Shown: positions 13,401-29,359, counted from the first letter of the stretch. The stretch is DNA of 64,000 nt from Eleginops maclovinus (GCF_036324505.1 NC_086351.1:5636001-5700000); one strand, 5' to 3'. Notes: generated by a model from the letters alone, not told the origin. Numbers and translations: made by a program.

Positions 13401-15210
13401 ATCAATTTTAGAATGTTTTATAATTCAGCCGTCAGAATGAAAGGTTTTAGAACACTTTGATTAAAACCAAACAAGAAAATAAGTTTGTATTTACGGTTTT
13501 AATCTTTGATATCCATTGGTCAGAGTATTTACATTGTACCTATGTATGTATATCTATTCCAATAGTGTAATAAACTGTATATTGAGAAAGTGAAAATATG
13601 TTCTGCATTATAAGTGGAATTATTGTATCCAAGTTGGCATTCTTTGCAGTTTAGATAAAGGCATGGTAAATGTATTTATATGGCACATCTTAGCCACAAC
13701 GCAATTCAACGAGGACAGATTGCAAAAGTCAAACAATATAAAAATGCATTTAAAACCAGATGGGGTAAAAAATATAAAGAAGCTAAAGTAGAAAATATGA
13801 ATGCAAGAATAAACATTGCAGCAAAGTGCAAGAAAGGAATAATAAAGTAATACAAATAAGTGGCAAAAACCAAAATCTGAGCAGCAGACCTGCATAGTGG
13901 GTTTTTTCTGAAAGGTGTTGCATTAAACTGAACGAATAAGAGTGTTTGGTTGTCCAAATTAACTAAATGGAGTAAAAAAAAAAAAGCACCCAGACCAGGG
14001 AGGTTAGCTGAGTTGTAAGTGTAAACAAGAGCCTTTTGTTCAGGAGACTGAACTCTCAGTGAACGCTGACATGATGATGGAGGGAGTCCGGATGGGACCT
14101 TGTCAGCGGGCCACAGCACCGTCCCCCAGAGCAGAGCTACAGCGGATAAGGGTGCCATGACTCTGATCGTTAAAATAGAAAAAAATAAGCAAGAGGTAAG
14201 CTGAGGACTGTAAAACAGGGTCATTGGGGACTCCCTGTGTCTAGCCCCACATCAAGCGATGGGAAGAGACACACAAGCCTGGCTTTTAGACAGAACACAT
14301 TCACAGAGCGAGCAGTGAATGAAGCGCTGTCAATTTGCCAAAGTAGCTCGGGTGATTAACATTTGAACTGCGGCACATCAAGACCCCCCTGTGGATGAAT
14401 GGTCATTCCATCAGCCTCATTAGGGGGAGAAAACCTATTCAAGGATGCCAAGCACAAATTGCCCAGGCCCAACTGTCAAGCATGGGCAGAGAATGACAAT
14501 AGCAACCCAAAGTAAACAGTCGCGTCTCATAGATCGCTCAAATCCTCCAGTAAACAACATTCAGAGCCAAAATAAGCAATGAGCTTCTTAAACTGATGGA
14601 GTGTGTCATAACAATAACCTATGGTAACTCCATGGTAAATCGCTTCAATATGGTGGTCCCCTCACAGTAAAACACCATGGACAGAGATCTTGATAGCCAA
14701 TGTGGTTAGTGAGACCTCGACACACATACTTGTTTATACAATTAACTATTCTTTCACATGAAAGCAAAAAAAACAAACATGCAATTTACTCCGTTTTTTG
14801 TCTAATGAGTATTTCCTTCATGGAAAAAATAGTCAGTGTTACACTTCATGGAATGACTGACTTCTAAATAGATTTACTGTACAACATGGCTCCAGCTAAT
14901 GATACAAAGAGCAGCAAGTCCACCAAATGTGTCGGCTGCCACCCTTGAACAGACACAGCAGTGGCTTGCCAGCACTTTGTCCCTTTTCTTTCGCTTTCCT
15001 GCCATCTGCAAGCCCCTCATCAACTATTTATGGACTTGACACACACATACATGCAAACAAACAGAAGCCGAGGAAAAAACACATCCACGTGAGAAGCCAA
15101 GTTTGACAAAAGCTACTACCCTTACAAACATTCAAATGAAGAACAACAAACATCCTTTACACAAGAAAACACAATGAAATAGATATTGATGTATGCCCTT
15201 CAAAGTTATT
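10460..15210. other. Gene-free stretch with short simple repeats
   Basis: It contains a short AAAT repeat (10483-10494), a G7 run near 10817 and A-rich runs near 13976. The longest frame is a 172-codon minus-strand frame at 13706-14224. It has two hydrophobic N-terminal stretches but no recognised domain, and its lower half is low-complexity and hydrophobic; it is discussed as a finding. Nothing else here is supportable as a gene. Confidence 0.45.
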
Positions 15211-15368
15211 GCCTCTGCCAAGGAACTTGTATTTTTAGCATGGATTGTCTGTCTGTTAGTCAGCAGGATTACAGGACAAACTACTAGACTGTTTTCTATA
15301 AAACTTAGTGCAAGAGTGTAGCCTGGGCCAAGGAAGAACCTAGTAGATTTGAAACAGATCCAAATGTG
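15211..15368 (+). repeat. Interspersed repeat, copy A
   Basis: This segment opens GCCTCTGCCAAGG, continues through a GT/CTGT-rich part and GTCAGCAGGATTACAGGAC, and ends with GGGCCAAGGAAGAACC and GATCC. It aligns over its whole length, with gaps, to 56174-56317 in the same orientation. From memory it resembles a repeat scattered through fish and other animal genomes, but I cannot name the family with confidence. No coding capacity remains. The recognition rests on shared blocks such as CAAGAA..AACC and the internal second copy. Confidence 0.55.
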
Positions 15369-15369
15369 T

Positions 15370-18300
15370 TAACAAAGACCCATCTTGCAAACAACTAAAA
15401 CATAATTTGTGTATTTGCAGATTTTAAACATCCTGGTTGCGTTCATGTTGTTATTTCTATGTTACCACTTTAAGCAGATGAACAGCAGAGTTGGAAAAAA
15501 TATCTTCCTAACTTGGGAAAATGGGGACCATGAGGAGCATGTTAAGCATCGACGAGGGACATTTTAGTTATAACTGTAAAGCACCAAAAGAAGACGCATC
15601 GATCAATAAATTATGGACCTTGAACCGTCATGAACAAAGTCAGACGGATCGATACGTTTTGGCTCGTAATTATAGGTTGAATAAACCAAATAGCATGATC
15701 TTTTTTGATGTTGTGTCTCATCATCGTGTCTTAATATTTCAATGTCGTAAGTGGATTTTGCTAAATGGCTAGGAGAGTATGCAGCTAGCATGGCTCTAAC
15801 TGTATCCCTGTTCGCTAAAACTATGACTATTGCTTGGAAATCTCAGAGTGAACAGTGTAAGGTTTGACTAGATTGACCTTTTTTTATCCATGAAAAGATA
15901 ACACACTAACATAAATGAATGCATAGGGGTTTTCAGTTATACAAGATAATAGCTCTAAAACACAGTTTTTCCTGTCCATTGAATTGTTGCTAGAGATATA
16001 GAACTGTCTCTCTTCCAAGTCCTTAGGTGAGAACAGTCATTTTGGCTCAGAAACTGTTCACAATTAGTGATTGCTTTCCCATACCTGTTTTTTTTTTCCT
16101 TCTCTTCTCTCTTCAGTTAAAAAAATCAGCATGATCTTGTTTGATAGACGTGTTTACCCAAGCTCTGGATGGAATTCATTAGCCATAATTAAGCGTTTAC
16201 TTGATCAGGAGGGTAAAAAAAAGGATTATGTGAAGTCAGATTAAAGGGAGCCGAGAGAAACCAACGGAGAGATTATCAAGCGCTGCCAGGCAAGCACGCA
16301 GCCTTTGGAGTTGGGCCCTCTCTGATCGCTATCTCGTTAGTGCTTTATGCGTCAAGCACGAGCTAATGCCTAAAACAAGCTTGGATTTATTGAAATTCTT
16401 CTGCAGGAACTCTTGAGATGTTCTATTGACCGACTGGTTCAGTTGATGTCAGAGATGAGGTTAGAAAGAGTGGATAAATGATATAAACGTTTCATTTTAA
16501 GGGATTTGTATTCTATTTTTTATTTATTACTTGTTATTTTGGCCATATGGGGTCAGTGATCAAGCTGTACAAATCAGCTTAACAGTAAATAAGGCAAAGA
16601 TGTTGTGCAGCTTTTTTCTTTTACACATCCAGTAGATGCAAGGCAACGTTACTTATTCTCGAGCTGCATCCACCTGGTGAATTAAGGTCCCTTATTCCCC
16701 CCCTCCAACATCTAGAGGGAAATATCTGGCTCTTTAGTTGCTAAATAAGTCACATGTTGACTATCCCTTAGTCTGTTTGTGTGTTTGGTGCCAAGTGGGA
16801 CACTACATAGTAGAGCTAGAGTGGAATTGCAGCTTTGGGTAATAATTCTCTGTGGATTGTTCATGCCACTACATGAAAAACGGCTTAGATATTAAACATA
16901 AACATGCAATTCCATCCATAGCTTTTATACAAACATTGATTAGTGTGGCTTCCAGTTTAGAAACCAGGGTTGTACATAAACACTTAAAGAGAAACATTTC
17001 AACATCCTTGTGCAATTACCTTTGAATGTATTCATCTGTTAATGCTTATTTTGCTTGATATATACAACAATTTCAACATTCGAAATCCAACTTTTTTACC
17101 TGCAGGTTCTCTTTACCTTGTCTCAGTCAAATGCACCCAGTGTTTTCCAAAAGCTCTAAGAAAATCCTTGGAAACATGCATAGCTTCAAACCTGCAGTAT
17201 AACAGACACCAAGAGCTTCGGGTGGTTGTAAATACTTTACAGGGTTTAGAGACTTCAGGCTGTAATGCTGATGGGGCAAAACATTACACTGGCCTTTGTA
17301 GATGTAAGCCTCTCCTCACAGTGGATAACAAACATCGGAAAATCATACAGTTGCACCATCTCTGTAAAAATTCAATTCCCCTCTTTTGTAATGAGGTGGC
17401 TGTAGAAAAACACCCTTGTGAACACCAAGGTTTCTCATGCAAGTGGGAAAAAGTGTTTATATTTTTGCGATTTGAGGGTAGTAACACTAAAGTATAATGT
17501 CTCTCTAAATGCTCCTGCTTCTTTTGGTTGCTTGCCTAATGGATAAACAGAAGATGTCAGCAGATGAGTTATTCCTTTGACGTTGCCTTTGCAGATCCCA
17601 ATCCCTCCAATTATTTGCTCACGACTGATCTTGGTCAGAGGATTTTATATATACGAGATCAGTAGTAGGAAAGGAAACCGACATGCCTCCCCACACACGA
17701 GTCTATGTGCAGTGATTAATGTTAAAGTGTGATTTAGGCCTACTATTACTGACCTGTAGATTTGAGGGCTGCAAAGTAGAGCCTGTCAGATTGCTGCCGA
17801 ACAGGGAGGAAGCTGTAATGAGGCCTGTGAGGGATGCCAAGTGGTTGGAAACCGAAGCATACCTGCAGCTGGCTGAGACGCTCGGCAGCTTGGCAAGCAG
17901 TTTTACGAATGAACGCCTCTTCAAAAAGGAAAAAATGGTGAACTAAAGTTAATCTAATTGGAATTGTGATGCCATTATTTATTTTTAACACATATATATG
18001 TTCCTATTAGACTATAAAATCCTATTATTTTGCAATCAAAGTACTTTAATGTCTGATAATTCTGAAATGAATCTCCCAGGAGGCTCTCTTTCAGACCGAG
18101 ACACACTTAACAGAGCCAGTGTATGCCGTACACTTTCACATATTAAATCATGGCTTTAAAACTTTTCAAATAGCACTTAAAAGTTGCACAAATTGGACAA
18201 CATTTGAATTAAAACAAATTAATCTTTAGTATATCGGTTGTACTTAAAGAAATGAGGTAACCCTGAATCTGCAGGGCTCTCAGACGGACATCAGACTTCT

Positions 18301-21219
18301 GAACAAACATTTTTGAGAGTGAAAGAGCACTAAACTTGTTTGATGATCCTGATTCAACTGAATTTGAAGGCTGTGTGTGTCTATTATACTTCTAATATTT
18401 AGTCTATTGATACAAATAGTATAGAGTCACCAAAAAGCAAACAAAGTCCTACCATTTGTTGAATAGCAGGAATTCTGATGACCACATGGCATAAGATCAG
18501 GCATAGTATTTATAATTGAAACCACTTAAAAATATATATCAAATGTCCCTGAAAAAAACCCTGATATAATGCTGAGAGAAAATTTGAATAGTTGAGTGGC
18601 AGGTAGTGTCTAATATGGCATTATAGTGTATAATATTCCTGAAATAAAGTTTGATTTGGTTCATGGAGTGGTGGCAGGGCTGTGTGATTGAAACATTATC
18701 TCACTTGTTCCTTTCCCAAATGTAGCAGCAGGATTTAAACAGTGGGTCACTCAGCCAACACAAAGGAAGCACTTTTTTAGAAAAAAAGCTTTTGTTTGCA
18801 CATCCAGTGTTTCCTTTTTTGGTTAACCATTTGTGTCCAATTATACAACTGCATGAGTTAAGTACAACGGATAAATACATTTACCAGGGTAATAATTGCT
18901 TACGTATAATTAGCGGTATTGTTTCTGTTGAAGAGTCACGACTATTTACCTAAATTAAACCATCTACGCTTAGAAATGTGCCTCAATTGGCAAAACAATT
19001 GTGTTGCGCTGGATCGTACAAAAGTTCATAAACTTGAATGGAGTTTAACATGTTATCATGTACTTTCACTCCAAAGCCACTGCAAACAAGATACATTTTC
19101 ACAGGAGTCACTGGACATCTGGAAGATCAAGGAATCCTTTCACATCAGAAAGCACGTTTGATTAGAGGGGCCACAAACGACCAACTGCTATCATTGTGAG
19201 ATCTCCTACATCATGTGAAAGACAATAAAGCAAAAAAGCTAACCTTATAGTCAGAATGCAATAATGATTAGGGTGAAACCCATCCCAAACCTCTTTGTTT
19301 GACATTTTTCTTCTTGGTTTAAAATAGCGAACGATATCCCTTGATACACATGATTGGGAACACTCTAAAGACGGAGGGGGAGATGTTCATTCATGCATGC
19401 ACAACACGCAGCTGCACCTAATGGATCTGTCTATATATCTGTGTTTTGAGGTCGCTTTGGGATCAACCAGTGAATTGTCAGGTGACCAAGTTGCCATGAC
19501 GGTTCTGCTTGGATGGCATCATGTTAACATAGACCATTGACTTTATGCCCTAAAAGGAAGCTGTGAGTCTGGCCTTAGCGTTGCCTATTGATGGTGTTTT
19601 AATTCAAAATCAATAATTAAACAGGGAGGAAAGCGATCTCCTTGAGTTTTGTTCACATTGAACAGTTTCACATTCATTCGTCTTGTATCCATTTCCCACA
19701 GCACTGCCACCCTGCAGACATCAGCACTCCGTTCCCAAACGTATTCACTTTCGCACAATGAAACATTCCCATGCATGCACCAAGTAACACTGCACACAGC
19801 CGGATAAGCAAACTACACGAGGCTATAACAACTTTCACTGTGTGGCAAGAAAATAAATCAGCTTCTACTTGAATATCTGCACATCAGAGCAAAGCCCTTT
19901 GGTTATTGTAATTACAAAGTGCAATAAATCAAAATAGAAACTGGATGTGTTGCCGTGGTTTTTCTCTCCGAGCTGATTCTTTTTTTTTCGGAAGATCCTA
20001 CTGCTGATTCAGCTTTTCCTAAGACAACAAGCCCTGGAGAATTGCGCATGTCTCAGCAAATATGAGAAATCGACATCAGGGGTAATGAAGTGACAGAAAG
20101 AGGGGAACGGTCTGCTGTATGATGTTGTGATAATGCATTTCTTCCTGGGTATCTGATTTTAGTGTAGGGATTACCATGCTTTTTTGATTACCTTATGTCA
20201 TAAGTCTTTAGTTCCTCAACAAATGTCTCTACTCCAATGGACACTGGCACTGTATAGTCACTGTGCTGTATAGTTTTATGAGATGCCAGTGAGTAAAAAC
20301 ACACAATGAAGTCAAAATCAGGACTGTGTATGCTGCAGGGTGAACCACAGTGACTTTATTAGGGGTGTGATGACCAATAGGCCTTAATGTGGCATGCAAC
20401 TTGTTACCACTACTAGCAGAGGAAAAGTGACAGATGTAAACCAGCCTTGTAAAACAAACAGAGCGTTGGGTTTCCCAATAAACCAGCATTTGCTATAAAA
20501 CTAGCAGAAGATTGACATTATTTTCCATTGAGCATTTCAAACAGGCTGTCCCATTTTGCTTGCCAGAAAGAAAAGGAGCAGTAACACCTCTCTGAAAAAG
20601 GTAAATAGAAAGTGCCTCACTTGCAGTTTGAGCTTGATTATTCAGTCAGCTTGGCCGTCATTGACAACTTACAAAATAATCCATAATTAAACTTTAGTGT
20701 TGTGGGATTGGTAAAACGAAAAAGTATTCTTTCCAGAGGTTAATGTGCAAAAATGTCCAAATAAGATCCCACATTCTACTGTCCAGCAAGGCCCGATTTT
20801 ACAGCATTACATCTGCATTGCTGTAGGGGTACATGTCATATTAGGTTAGGTGGCAAAAGAAATGCATGGCTTGAGGTTTCCAGGCTTTGTGAACATTTCA
20901 TGCTGCCTTTGTGCGCGGGGCTGCGGCAGAAGCAGTAGGGTAGAACTCAGGAGAGCATGCTGCCCTTCCAACTGCCCTTGAGGCCGGCGGGCTGTCACCA
21001 TCACTCTGTAACAAAAGTCAACTCTTCACTTTGATTTGTGTGCATTTCAGACATTCACCCTAGGATTTGCAAGCTGTCTGCATTCCACACTGTGAGGAGT
21101 GAAGTGCTAGAAAAATGGTAATATATGGTGTAGGGTAAATGATGAATATATATTAAATTACATTAATAAATAATAATATCATTATTTACAGGTTCACATT
21201 GTATGTGCCTCTTCTATGC
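15370..21219. other. Gene-free stretch; one candidate conserved regulatory block
   Basis: A 151-codon frame at 17042-17497 has no recognised domain, skewed composition and no matching splice context, so I do not call it a gene. The block at 16130-16420 is compositionally balanced and packed with TAAT/ATTA cores and palindromic TTGATCA-like words. It reads like vertebrate non-coding regulatory sequence; this is an impression, not evidence of conservation. The remainder is AT-rich with no transposon ends seen. Confidence 0.45.
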
Positions 21220-21577
21220 TATCTCCATGCTTTAATGTTCAAAAAGCTCTTACTGCCTGTGCTGCAGCACCTCTTTTCACCCTGTGTCAGAAACCAGAGT
21301 CCAGTCTGCTCTGATTGGTTAGCTGGCTGGCTCTGTTGTGATTGGTCAACTGCTAAGAGATGTCCCGCCCCTTAACCTATCACTTACAATGTGTTGGAGT
21401 GCTAGCAAATAGAAGCGGGAGGGTTACATAGGGATGTCACTATACAAAGGATTCGTAGGATTCTAAATGGAGGCACAGTTTGGGATTTTAATCTAGCGGA
21501 CCATTTGCATGCACAACGATCTCTATAACACACCACAGGAAAGGGAAAACCCAAAAAGCGTAATAGGGCCTCTGTAA
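21220..21577. mobile_element. Probable non-autonomous fish repeat (MITE-like), degraded
   Basis: The stretch from about 21225 (CCATGCTTTAATGTTCAAAA) through two ATTGG boxes, GTCCCGCCCC and a purine-rich right part ending TAATAGGGCCTCTGTAA (21561-21577) matches my memory of a very common teleost interspersed repeat. Its right end resembles that of the better-defined unit at 52617-52873 (ATAATAGGGGACCTTTAA). A matching left terminal repeat is not clear, so the left edge is approximate and the copy is probably damaged. There is no open frame for a transposase; mobilisation would depend on an enzyme supplied elsewhere. The superfamily is not assigned. Confidence 0.45.
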
Positions 21578-24500
21578 TACATGTGGAAATAGAACTTAAG
21601 ACATGTTGTCCATCATGAACGCTCGTTGTTTTGTCTGCTCACCACAGTACTGAACATAGCAACATTTTTTCCAAAATGCGTCACTAAGGCCGCCGATAAG
21701 AAACACATTTAAAAAGGACAATCCTGTCACTCATCTCAGAATATCCACTTTTAGGTTGTGCAGCAAACTGTCAAATCACCGACACCCACAGAAATCCAAC
21801 AGGGACAATGAATTCCATTTTTAACTGGCAACATAAAAATTAATTTGGCTTTCTACTTTTGTTGAAGCTCCCATGCCTTGCGGGTCTCTCTGATGATTGC
21901 TTCAGTCAACATGGAACAAGACGTTATCAGGGAAACGTGAACTTCACATGATCAAGAATGAGCTCAGGTTTCCATGACGACCAAGAGATCCTATGTAGCG
22001 GAGCTGAATTGTCAGTCTCAATTACAAAACGGCTGATTAGCATCAAGGTACTTGTGCGGGAGGAAGCACTAGAGGCTTTCAAATCCGCAGGCAGCTGTGC
22101 GACTGAGGGGCAATCAAAGTGTGATTGCCGTCATTTCACAAGAACTTTGTTTGTTTTGCAAATTAGCTCAAACTTACTAAAGGTCAGATACTGTCAAAGT
22201 AGCAAAACTTTGGGGCACTTTTATTACTTGAATGTAGTCAAAAAGATTCATAGGGTTGTTCTTTCTTTCTGAATCTTATTTTACATCTTAAGGCATAATT
22301 AAAATATACACACTGCACTTAATTAAAACATCATGTTTCTGCAAATTGTGAAATAGTGAGACTCTTGGGAGTTGAGAGAAAATGAGAAAGATATCAGGAG
22401 AGTGATGCTCCGTAGCTATTGGTTGTTTTTGCAGACACTGTGCAACCATAGCGAAAGATCCTCTATTTATCTCTGTCGCCTTGCCTGGGTCAGGCAGAGG
22501 ACACAATCAGGCTAATAACAAAATTAGCCTTGATCAAATTACTTCTGCCTTGGTGGTTAATGATACTGCAAAGTTCGGAGCCCCCCGGAGCCAAGAATGC
22601 ACATTTATCGGATGTTCGTGGTGCAGTTGAAGTTAAATTAACTTTGAAATCACAGTCCACTAATGCTTATGGGTCTGTAGTCCTTAAGGCTTCCTCAACA
22701 GTTACTCCTCACAACACAGTTATCGCTGCACCTCAGCAGCAGCCAATGACTTTGACATGTGCACTGTCAGCATACTTCCACTGCCATTTCTACTTACCTC
22801 AAAAGAAAATAGATGGGGAGACATTAAGAGGGTTGTGGGAAACAATGTTCTATTTTTAACTCTCTAGGTCCCATGTTTCGGTCAAGAAGGATTCCAGTGC
22901 AACAACCCTGCTACCTGGGATTGGATCAAGTCATGCCATGGCTTCTGTCGGTGCCCAGGGGCTTTAACCTAGCGCCCAGTCAGACTTCACAACTACAGAG
23001 CCCTCTGTCTCCCGGTGGGAGCTCATGCCCAGTGTCAGGTGTCAGGTGGAGTTATCCTGGCCCCGGAAAGAGGACTCCATTGTTTGTGAAAGCCCCGGTC
23101 ATTGTCACACCACATTTCTTGCCGCAAGGAGAGATGGGACAGGAAGGTTTCTAAAGTGATCTGATTCCCAGTTAGAAGAGGTAACCGTGAGGGAAAATGT
23201 GGTTCAGGGTGCATGCATTTGGGAAATGCTTCATGGGTTGTACAGCTACATCTGCCACAAGTGAAATTGCTGTGTATGAAGATCTTTCTGAAAAGGGAAG
23301 TCATACACATTGAAGGAAAGCAGACAGTTTGCAGTGCATGGTGATAGCTCTTCAATGTATTTACCTCCTATGAGAGCTTTTTATGTATGGTTTTAGGGTG
23401 GAAAAAGCTCTGTAAATATAGAGCAGACAGCCTAAGAGGCAAATCTAAATTCTCCTGGAAGCAAGAGTGAGTATGAGAGCTGTCACTCTGGGTTTTTGCA
23501 CTTGTCTTATCAGCCCACAGCCCCTCAGATGACGTGCGGTTATTGTCATGTTGCTGCAGTCACTCACGCACTGAGTGGTGAAAGTGACCTGAATATATGA
23601 GTGCTTGACTCTCAGTTGACCCTGTCATAGGCAGTCTCTAAAACAGCACTGTACATCTATGATTGACCCAAAAAGTATCAAGGTTAGAAAAAAAAAGCTT
23701 GTGTTTTTTTTTTTTTTGTTGCTCCGAGCGAGTCATTGTGATTTCATAGAAATTAAAATGAGGGGCAGCAGTTGAGATAACTCAAAAATTGAATGGCGAT
23801 AAAACTGAGTGTTTTATTCAAAGGTTTGTGAATTTGCAAGGTCACCTTGCTTTGGAGAGGAACAGAAATAGGAATTCATGTGGCGGCTGCTCTTATCAAA
23901 TTCACAACTTAGTCAATTGAGTAAAAGAGATCCACACCAGTACTGCACCTGAAGGCCTTTTTGCAGCTCCACATGCCACACGAGCATCTACTTAGCAATC
24001 CATTCTCTACTGTGGTTTCACCCTGGTCTTTACATCTCAACCCACTTTTATTTGACCTTAACAAATCAGAGCAGAATTGCACAGTCCGTCCCAATCTCCC
24101 ATCATGGGCTGGAAATCTCATTCTACATAATGATGAGCTCTCCTCCATTTAAAGTAATTTCTCTCAAAAGTCTATTTGACCTATCCTAAGTCAATATTGT
24201 CTTCATATTCTATGTATTCCCCTTTGTAGTTACATTGGTGTTATACAGTCCAGGAAGTATTGTGAGGCAATGTAGTGATTTGGGGAATCTGTATTCAAAT
24301 TTATCCAACTTCAGTGTTGGCTTGATTTCTAATTGGTATAGATCCCATGAGCCAATTGGTCTATATTTCTACAAATTAAATAGCCAATCAATCTCCCCAG
24401 TCCATACAAGCAATGGTAATGATATTAAAATGCATTTTGGAATACCTTTTCATCAAATGAATATGTCAATTGTAAATCATGAATCTGGAATGCAATTCAT

Positions 24501-26829
24501 AGAAAATGTCTTAGTTTTCAAAAGGTCCAGTATATGAATATACGCTGTACATACAGTAGTTCTGGAACGGACTGGGTTATCCTCGTGGAAAATGCCTTCC
24601 CTTGTCGTTAATTTATGCATTTAAAGTTTATTCCTAAATAGATCAATTGTAAAGGTTTTCTTCATGTTTGTAAATATTACTGATACTCTACGCAACTTCA
24701 GTGTGTGTTATATGCAAACTATGCTAAGCTAATTTAACCAGGTAAAGTGCAAAACTGTGGATTGAAAATTAAAAGAATAAATGTGATGATGTTGCCCTGC
24801 ATTTCCCAAGGTTTGATCTTTCACAGTGGCATGCCTTATGGTGTTTACAGCAGGGAAGGGATGATGTACGAGTTTGATAGTCAAGACTTGCAAGGTAATT
24901 AACAAATGAGGTTTTTGCAAACAAAGCATGGCCTTGATGGGGATGCATTACTTTCATGGAGCCCCACCGATAGGCCCCTCACAAGGAAGCTGCTGCTTAA
25001 TAGAGTTAGATGAATGGACTGTGACTTGAACCAAGCAGGTGGACCCACCACTACCCACCTAGACACCTGCTGACTCAAACTAACACACACACACACACAC
25101 ACACACACATATGGACATGCACACAGACCAACGCACATACACCTAATCCTCAAAGGAGAGTGTGTACAGCTGCAAGGTGAAACATGGCTGAAAAGAGACC
25201 AATTATCCTCCAGACAGATGACTCTGGATGTGGGAGGCCTGATCATTTTTCCTGCCTTGGTTAGAACCCCTGCTGCTGTCTGCTGCTGACAACTCGCGCC
25301 CTCTGTTTATGGTACTGTCTGCTTTAGAGAAACACTTACCAGCACACCGTCTGAATGTTTGGGTTAAGATGTTGGCTATGTGCTCAGGTGAAATGTAATA
25401 CGATAGTTATAGAGGGACTAACAGAGTGATGATATAAACTCTGTTTCAATACTGCTGCGTGCAATGCACTCTCCTGCCAATTACATTTCTGTATATCTGC
25501 AAGGTCAGCACAACTTCACTTGGCACCATAGCCAGTGAGGGCGACAAATCAACAACCGCAACCTTGAATAGAATATACGTAAATAACATGTTGTGCCATA
25601 CGAGGAGATTTACACAGTTAATCCTAAGGAGATACTGATAAGCCAACACAAAACGAAAAAATGCCTCTGATGGTACAATGGAAAAGACTTGTAATTTGAT
25701 TCTGACACATTCTGATGGTTTGGTGTCAAGGCACTGGATAGGCTTATAATCTGAATGACCTCAGTGCATGTATGGCAATTTGAACTCGAATTCAACTACT
25801 TATTTTATTTTAATGGAGCTTAAAGAATGCTTTGCAGATAATCAAAATGTGCAACAAACATTTCAGTAAGTTACAACAGTTTCTGAATTTTATATTTCGT
25901 CCCAACCATCACATTCAAATTTGCAAAGGCATTGAAAGAAACATCTAGTAATACTTTGTTGAAAATTAGTTTTGCTGTTCGAGTTTTAAAGAAATAAGAG
26001 GTGTAGTGTATTAAATGATATACTGTATATATATGAAATCCAAATTAGATAGAGCTGAATTTATTGGGCATGGATAACAGCTAACAGGATGTTGAACTCA
26101 TAGTTAAAGTGTTAATAATAACCATACAAAAATGCATATACGATACGGGGTACAGACGATGCCGAGAATAGCAAGTACTGCCAAGCAACGCTTCAAGGTC
26201 TCTGCAACACCAGCAGCAGCTTCAAAGGCTAATGTATCCACCATGACACCATGCCCTACAGCGGAGAGATCAAACAGGAAAGGAAAAAATATATATTTGT
26301 CACTAAGGAGGTAAACAAATAATGACTTGTCAATGATAAGATTGAACATGTTATTATGGTGACATTAACTTTACCAACAAGATCTGTCTATCGAGCTCCC
26401 TTTTGTTTCGTTTGTAGGGCCATTTATGCACTGCATGGATACTTAGTGAATAACAGACTTGAAAGGAGAGTCTTTTTCTATCATTGTCCAATAAATATAG
26501 TTTACTGTTCCAAATACTAAATGGATTTTGATGTGGAAATCGTACACATATAATGTAATCTGGAGCTCTTTAACAAAACACTTGGGCATTAAAGTGTTTT
26601 TGTTGATATAATTACCTGTGTCCTTTATGGGAAAAAACAGAGTTTAGTTTTCTGTTTTTTTTTTCAATCGAAGTGGTTTGGTTGGAAAGAATAAGAAAAT
26701 AGTCTTTATCACAAACAGGAAGCAATCATTTCACATAAGGTTGCACCCCAACACTTTTACAGGCTCGGAACAAATATCCTATTATTTTTTCAAGAGTAAT
26801 GCAAAAAAATATATGTCCAGTGCTGTACC
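21578..26829. other. Gene-free stretch with small microsatellites
   Basis: It includes a T run near 23706 and an (AC)13 tract at 25083-25109. A somewhat GC-richer patch at 22870-23150 has a 93-codon plus-strand frame, but no domain is recognisable. No further repeat family or exon was identified. Confidence 0.45.
25083..25109. repeat. (AC)13 microsatellite
   Basis: This is a perfect AC dinucleotide tract of 27 bp followed by ATATGG. It is ordinary vertebrate simple sequence, probably length-polymorphic. Confidence 0.95.
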
Positions 26830-27353
26830 TAAAAGTGACTCCATTTATTAGTTTCCGAGTACTGTTGAAGTCCCCGAATCTGCAAAATGCACTTTTGTGT
26901 CAGAAAATACAACCCTCACTCTTTTCCTCCTTACACACATCTCTAAAAACGGGGGTACAAACGAGCTGATCCAGATTTGCTGCCGATATGACATCATGTG
27001 GGCTGGCTTTACGTTGAACTCCTGGCAAGGTCCCACCACACGTGACATGTCCCAAACTATCGTCCGCAATATACAGTCACAAGTTAAATCCCCTCCGCAG
27101 CACCACTGTGTCTCTGTGCAGGATGTCTGCAGGAGGGACTTTGAGTTGCTGAATGTATAAATAATGCTTGATTTGGTTTGGAACATAATATGGCGTTTAA
27201 TCACGGCAGCGTTTAGCTGAGTTTCTCCGTTAGAAACTTCTCTCTTCAGAGGAGAGATAATGCACAAAAGGGGCGTGGCCAGCTTCAGCTCATTTGCATG
27301 AAAGGGAAAGTCACAGAATCAGCACTTTCGATATATATTTTTGAGACCTTTAA
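26830..27353. mobile_element. Probable non-autonomous fish repeat (MITE-like)
   Basis: The block contains the KLF-type word GGGGCGTGGCC (27270-27280), followed by a perfect octamer ATTTGCAT (27292-27299). It closes with GAGACCTTTAA (27343-27353), resembling the right end of the unit at 52617-52873. I recall the GGGGCGTGGCC..CTCATTTGCAT combination as a recurrent component of fish interspersed repeats. Open frames on both strands (87 codons plus, 139 codons minus) overlap each other and have no recognised domain, so I treat them as incidental. The left boundary is approximate. Confidence 0.4.

Positions 27354-29359
<2,006 letters not shown>

Noticed and set aside
17042..17497. 151-codon plus-strand frame
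   Set aside because: No domain, no framing splice sites, and an overlapping open frame on the other strand; consistent with chance.
17711..17946. Overlapping frames of 73-81 codons on both strands at a GC-richer patch
   Set aside because: Looks like a possible exon, but no family is recognised and all frames are equally open. Without conservation or RNA data it cannot be called.
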